A stretch of DNA of 64,000 nt from Catellatospora paridis (GTDB taxonomy: Bacteria > Actinomycetota > Actinomycetes > Mycobacteriales > Micromonosporaceae), in contig NZ_WBZD01000016.1 in assembly GCF_009720365.1 (NCBI RefSeq), positions 186,001 to 250,000 on the forward strand. The letters are read 5' to 3'. Both the position numbers and the translations under genes were made by a program. Below, in pieces: positions 61,686 through 64,000 of the stretch. Positions within the stretch are counted from its first letter, which is position 1. The number at the start of each line of letters is the position of its first letter. Below the pieces are notes generated by a model. That model did not search any database, was not told the origin of the DNA, and was given only the letters and a program-made list of their open reading frames with translations.

Positions 61686-61717
61686 ATGGATGGACAGACA
61701 TCGGTCGAGAGGACGAG

Positions 61718-62305
61718 ATGACGAGGCCGTCGCCGAAGGTCGCCCAGGACGGGGCGCACATCACGCTGCCGAGCGCGGTGACGGTAACCCCTGACGAGTA
61801 CGACGCCCTGCCCCCGGATCCCCGGATCGAGCTCGTGGACGGAGTGCTGCACGTCATGACTCCCCCGACAGCCCGGCATCAGATCGTCATGATGAGGCTC
61901 GTGAACAGCCTGCTCCGCCGGTGCCCGGAGCACCTGACCGCGCTGCACGAGCAGGAGATCCGCATCGCCGACGACCACCGGCGCAACCCCGACGTGCTGG
62001 TGGTGCGCCGGGACGCGGTGAACCTCGACTGGTTCAGCTTCCCGCCCAAGGCCGTGCTGCTCGCCGTCGAGATCGTCAGCCCCGGCACGCAGACCGCCGA
62101 CCGCAAGCACAAGCACGCCGAGTACGCCGACGCCGGCATCCCCTGCTACTGGCGCATCGAGCCGCTGCCCGAACTCGTGGTGCACACCTACCAGCTCGAC
62201 GAGACCGACGTGTACGAGTCCACCGGCGTCTTCCACCCCGGCGACCGCATCTCGGTCCCCCGCCTCGACTGGGCCACCATCCCCGTCACCGAACTCATCC
62301 CCTGA
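61718..62305 (+). CDS. Uma2-family (DUF820) PD-(D/E)XK-type nuclease
   Basis: A 195-residue Uma2 protein: the N-terminal ELVDGVLHVMTPPTARHQIV, the core NPDVLVVRRDAV (catalytic Asp), LLAVEIVSPGTQTADRKHK (Glu and downstream Lys), and YADAGIPCYWRIEP. The family is expanded in actinobacteria and cyanobacteria; most members have no known role. GAGAGGACGAG precedes the ATG. A 32-nt gap after repeat R1 copy C argues against co-transcription with the RNA-repair operon. Confidence 0.9.
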   Translation: MTRPSPKVAQDGAHITLPSAVTVTPDEYDALPPDPRIELVDGVLHVMTPPTARHQIVMMRLVNSLLRRCPEHLTALHEQEIRIADDHRRNPDVLVVRRDAVNLDWFSFPPKAVLLAVEIVSPGTQTADRKHKHAEYADAGIPCYWRIEPLPELVVHTYQLDETDVYESTGVFHPGDRISVPRLDWATIPVTELIP

Positions 62306-62359
62306 CCCCGGCCTGACACGCCGCGCCGGCCGACCCGCCGGCTCCTGTCCGCGCACTGC

Positions 62360-62398
62360 TTCCCCAGCCCGGCCGGGGTTCCGGTCCGGGCTGGGGAA
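62360..62398. terminator. Bidirectional hairpin terminator
   Basis: TTCCCCAGCCCGG pairs with CCGGGCTGGGGAA (13 bp) across a 13-nt loop, between converging genes. Confidence 0.75.
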
Positions 62399-62440
62399 GC
62401 GCCGCGGTGGGCGGGACCCCCGTGCGGCTGGGTGAGGTGA

Positions 62441-64000
62441 TCAGGCCACGGTGACCGTCGCGGTGGCGGTCACGCCGTTCACGGTCACGGTCAGCGTGGC
62501 TGTGCCCCGGCGCAGGGCCGTGAGCTGTCCGGTCGCCGGGTCGTACGCGGCGACCGCGGCACGGGGAGCCGTCCGGGCCGGGCCGATGTGGACCGTGCCC
62601 GCCCAGTCCGCGGAGACCGGGTAGGCCACCGGCACGGCGCGTCCGGCCTGGGTGACCGCCGCCGACACCGGACCGGCCGTGCCGACCGCCAGCGTCGCGG
62701 GCGCGCTGAGGTCCAGCGTGTCCACGTGCGGGCGGATCTCGGCGTGGAACCAGTCCGCGACCCCCGCCTGCGGGAACAGCCGCGGCACCAGCCACTCCAG
62801 CGGACTGACCGGGTCGACGCCGATCATGGTCCAGCCGGTGAAGCCGCCCTCGGCGGGCGAGGTGGACGGGGCCTTGCCCGAGTTCCCGTTGATCAGGTAC
62901 GGCACCCCGTCGACCTTGCTGGCCGCGAACGTGCCGACGTGGCTGTTCACCATGGCCGCGCCCTTGCCCGAGGCCCGCTGGAAGTCGGCCAGCCAGCGCT
63001 CCACGGTGGCCACCTCCTTCGCCTCGGCCAGCTCGCTGGCCTGCACCGGGGTGGGGTCGCGGGGCGGGTGGTGGAAGAAGACCGCGACCGAACCGATCGC
63101 CGGGTCGGCGGCCGCCTCGTCGAGCGCCTGCCGCAGCATCAGCACCTGGTCGAAGCCGCCGCCGCGCAGCGTGCCCTTGGAGGAGTCGAGCATGACGAAG
63201 CGGGTGCCCCGGTGGTCGACGACGCGGTGGGTGTCGCCGAACACGGCCCGCCAGTTGTCCAGGTTGCCGGGTCCCATGATCTCGTGGTTGCCGGGCACGT
63301 AGTAGTACGGCAGCGTGCCGCCCAGTTCCTCGTCGAGGATCTGCTTGGCCAGCGCGATGTCGGCCGGGGCGGCCTCGTCGACGAAGTCGCCGTTGATCAC
63401 GAGGAAGTCCGGCCCGGCCGCCTTGATCTCGCGCAGCGTGCGCCGGGCGTTGCGGACCAGCTCGCTGTCGGGGTTGCGGGCCACGAACTGGGCGTCGGAC
63501 ATGACCGCGAAGCGCCACTTCTCGTCCGCGGCGGCACCGTCGCGGATCACGAAGTCACGCTCGTACGCCGGGTCGGCCGGCACGTCGATGGTGGCGGGCA
63601 GCTTGACGGCGAGATCGTCGATGACGATCGCGTCGGTGTAGGAGGCCTCCGGTTTGACCTCGGCGGGGTAGAACCAGCGGAACTTCAGCGGGTGCTGCAG
63701 TCCGGCCGGCACCGGGAACTCGATCTTCTGCCAGCCGGTGCCGGTGAGGTACGGCCCGCTGAACGCGGGGACGAGCGCGCCGGTGGCGTCGTACACCTGC
63801 AACCGTGCCCACTCACCGCGCCCGGCCTCCGGGTTGACCCACATGCTCACCGCGAGCGGCTGCCCGGGCAGTTCGATCAGCGCCGGCGGGGTCGCGTACG
63901 ACGTGCGCGTGCCGGTGGACTGCGTGAAGTCGTACGACATGCGCAGGCCCAGCCCCTCGTGGCCCGGCACGGCGGAGACCGCGCAGGTCGCGCGGGCGGT
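62441..64000 (-). CDS. Secreted or surface metallophosphoesterase with C-terminal Ig-like (Big2-like) domain, 5' end outside window
   Basis: 519 codons are visible and the frame is still open at base 64000, so the start lies beyond. Residues about 1-150 (from the window edge) form a beta-sandwich carbohydrate-binding-like region (SMWVNPEAGRGEWARLQVYD, IVIDDLAVKLP). The calcineurin-type core has MSDAQF, LVINGDFVDE, YYVPGNHEIMG, VFFHHPPRD and a late histidine in VNSHVG, together binding two metals. The last 80 residues look like a group-2 bacterial Ig domain (GTATLTVTVNGVTATATVTV). Probably an exported phosphodiesterase or phosphatase acting at the cell surface; substrate unknown. Confidence 0.87.
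   Translation of the reverse strand, partial: TARATCAVSAVPGHEGLGLRMSYDFTQSTGTRTSYATPPALIELPGQPLAVSMWVNPEAGRGEWARLQVYDATGALVPAFSGPYLTGTGWQKIEFPVPAGLQHPLKFRWFYPAEVKPEASYTDAIVIDDLAVKLPATIDVPADPAYERDFVIRDGAAADEKWRFAVMSDAQFVARNPDSELVRNARRTLREIKAAGPDFLVINGDFVDEAAPADIALAKQILDEELGGTLPYYYVPGNHEIMGPGNLDNWRAVFGDTHRVVDHRGTRFVMLDSSKGTLRGGGFDQVLMLRQALDEAAADPAIGSVAVFFHHPPRDPTPVQASELAEAKEVATVERWLADFQRASGKGAAMVNSHVGTFAASKVDGVPYLINGNSGKAPSTSPAEGGFTGWTMIGVDPVSPLEWLVPRLFPQAGVADWFHAEIRPHVDTLDLSAPATLAVGTAGPVSAAVTQAGRAVPVAYPVSADWAGTVHIGPARTAPRAAVAAYDPATGQLTALRRGTATLTVTVNGVTATATVTVA

Noticed and set aside
62441-63970. Complete metallophosphoesterase gene starting at the GTG at 63970
   Set aside because: The frame stays open to base 64000 and the N-terminus would start inside a beta-sandwich without any signal peptide, so the true start is beyond the window.

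Overview
The window is a very GC-rich actinobacterial chromosome segment. Dense overlapping genes, GTG starts, FilP-like coiled-coil proteins beside methylmalonyl-CoA epimerase, and the atp cluster near rpmE, prfA and prmC all point to a mycelial actinomycete. Micromonosporaceae is the best guess, by inference only. I see no rRNA, tRNA, CRISPR array, transposase or prophage.

Layout. 1-888: end of a teichoic-acid-type glycerophosphotransferase. 1135-4356: secreted penicillin-acylase-family enzyme with a discoidin domain. 4450-9142: two-ATPase FtsX-type ABC exporter. 9361-13837: meaB, thiolase, methylmalonyl-CoA epimerase, crotonyl-CoA carboxylase/reductase. 14067-16658: two FilP-like coiled-coil proteins. 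16743-22980: hydrolases, a double 3-hydroxyacyl-CoA dehydrogenase, a Deinococcus-type RNA ligase and an SDR. 23022-26722: aldehyde dehydrogenase and an MFS/TetR efflux unit. 26741-28074: nucS and a DUF4126 membrane protein. 28168-32911: four-gene FtsK/SpoIIIE-type ATPase cassette. 33012-42577: ethylmalonyl-CoA mutase, two ABC exporters, 3-hydroxybutyryl-CoA dehydrogenase, murA, cobalamin adenosyltransferase. 42613-52909: ATP synthase cluster, interrupted by an LCP gene (between atpD and atpC) and by an opposite-strand lipoprotein gene (between the atpI-like and atpZ-like genes). 53003-59451: LMW phosphatase, Sua5/YrdC, prmC, a third ABC exporter, prfA, rpmE. 59636-62305: T4-like RNA ligase 1 plus polynucleotide kinase/phosphatase, then a Uma2-family nuclease. 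62441-64000: metallophosphoesterase cut by the window edge.

How genes fit together. Thiolase, 3-hydroxybutyryl-CoA dehydrogenase, Ccr, Ecm, epimerase, MeaB and PduO-type adenosyltransferase form much of the ethylmalonyl-CoA/B12 mutase route, scattered over 30 kb. Five of their promoter regions carry similar palindromes (consensus CTTAACGATCGTTCAG), suggesting one regulator. Three RNA-repair proteins lie here, two of them in a phage-T4-like ligase/kinase operon.

The most unusual feature is small-scale. Four co-directional gene junctions carry the same linker, a mini-ORF starting MSERSER and containing DERSEE; in three it is exactly 72 nt and overlaps both neighbours by 4 nt (ATGA or GTGA). 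Two other repeat families occur (about 53 nt, four copies; about 61 nt, three copies). In each, one inverted pair encloses a single gene, and one 53-nt-family copy has supplied the last codons and stop of prmC. Many genes appear leaderless, with a TANNNT-like box 6-8 nt before the start codon.
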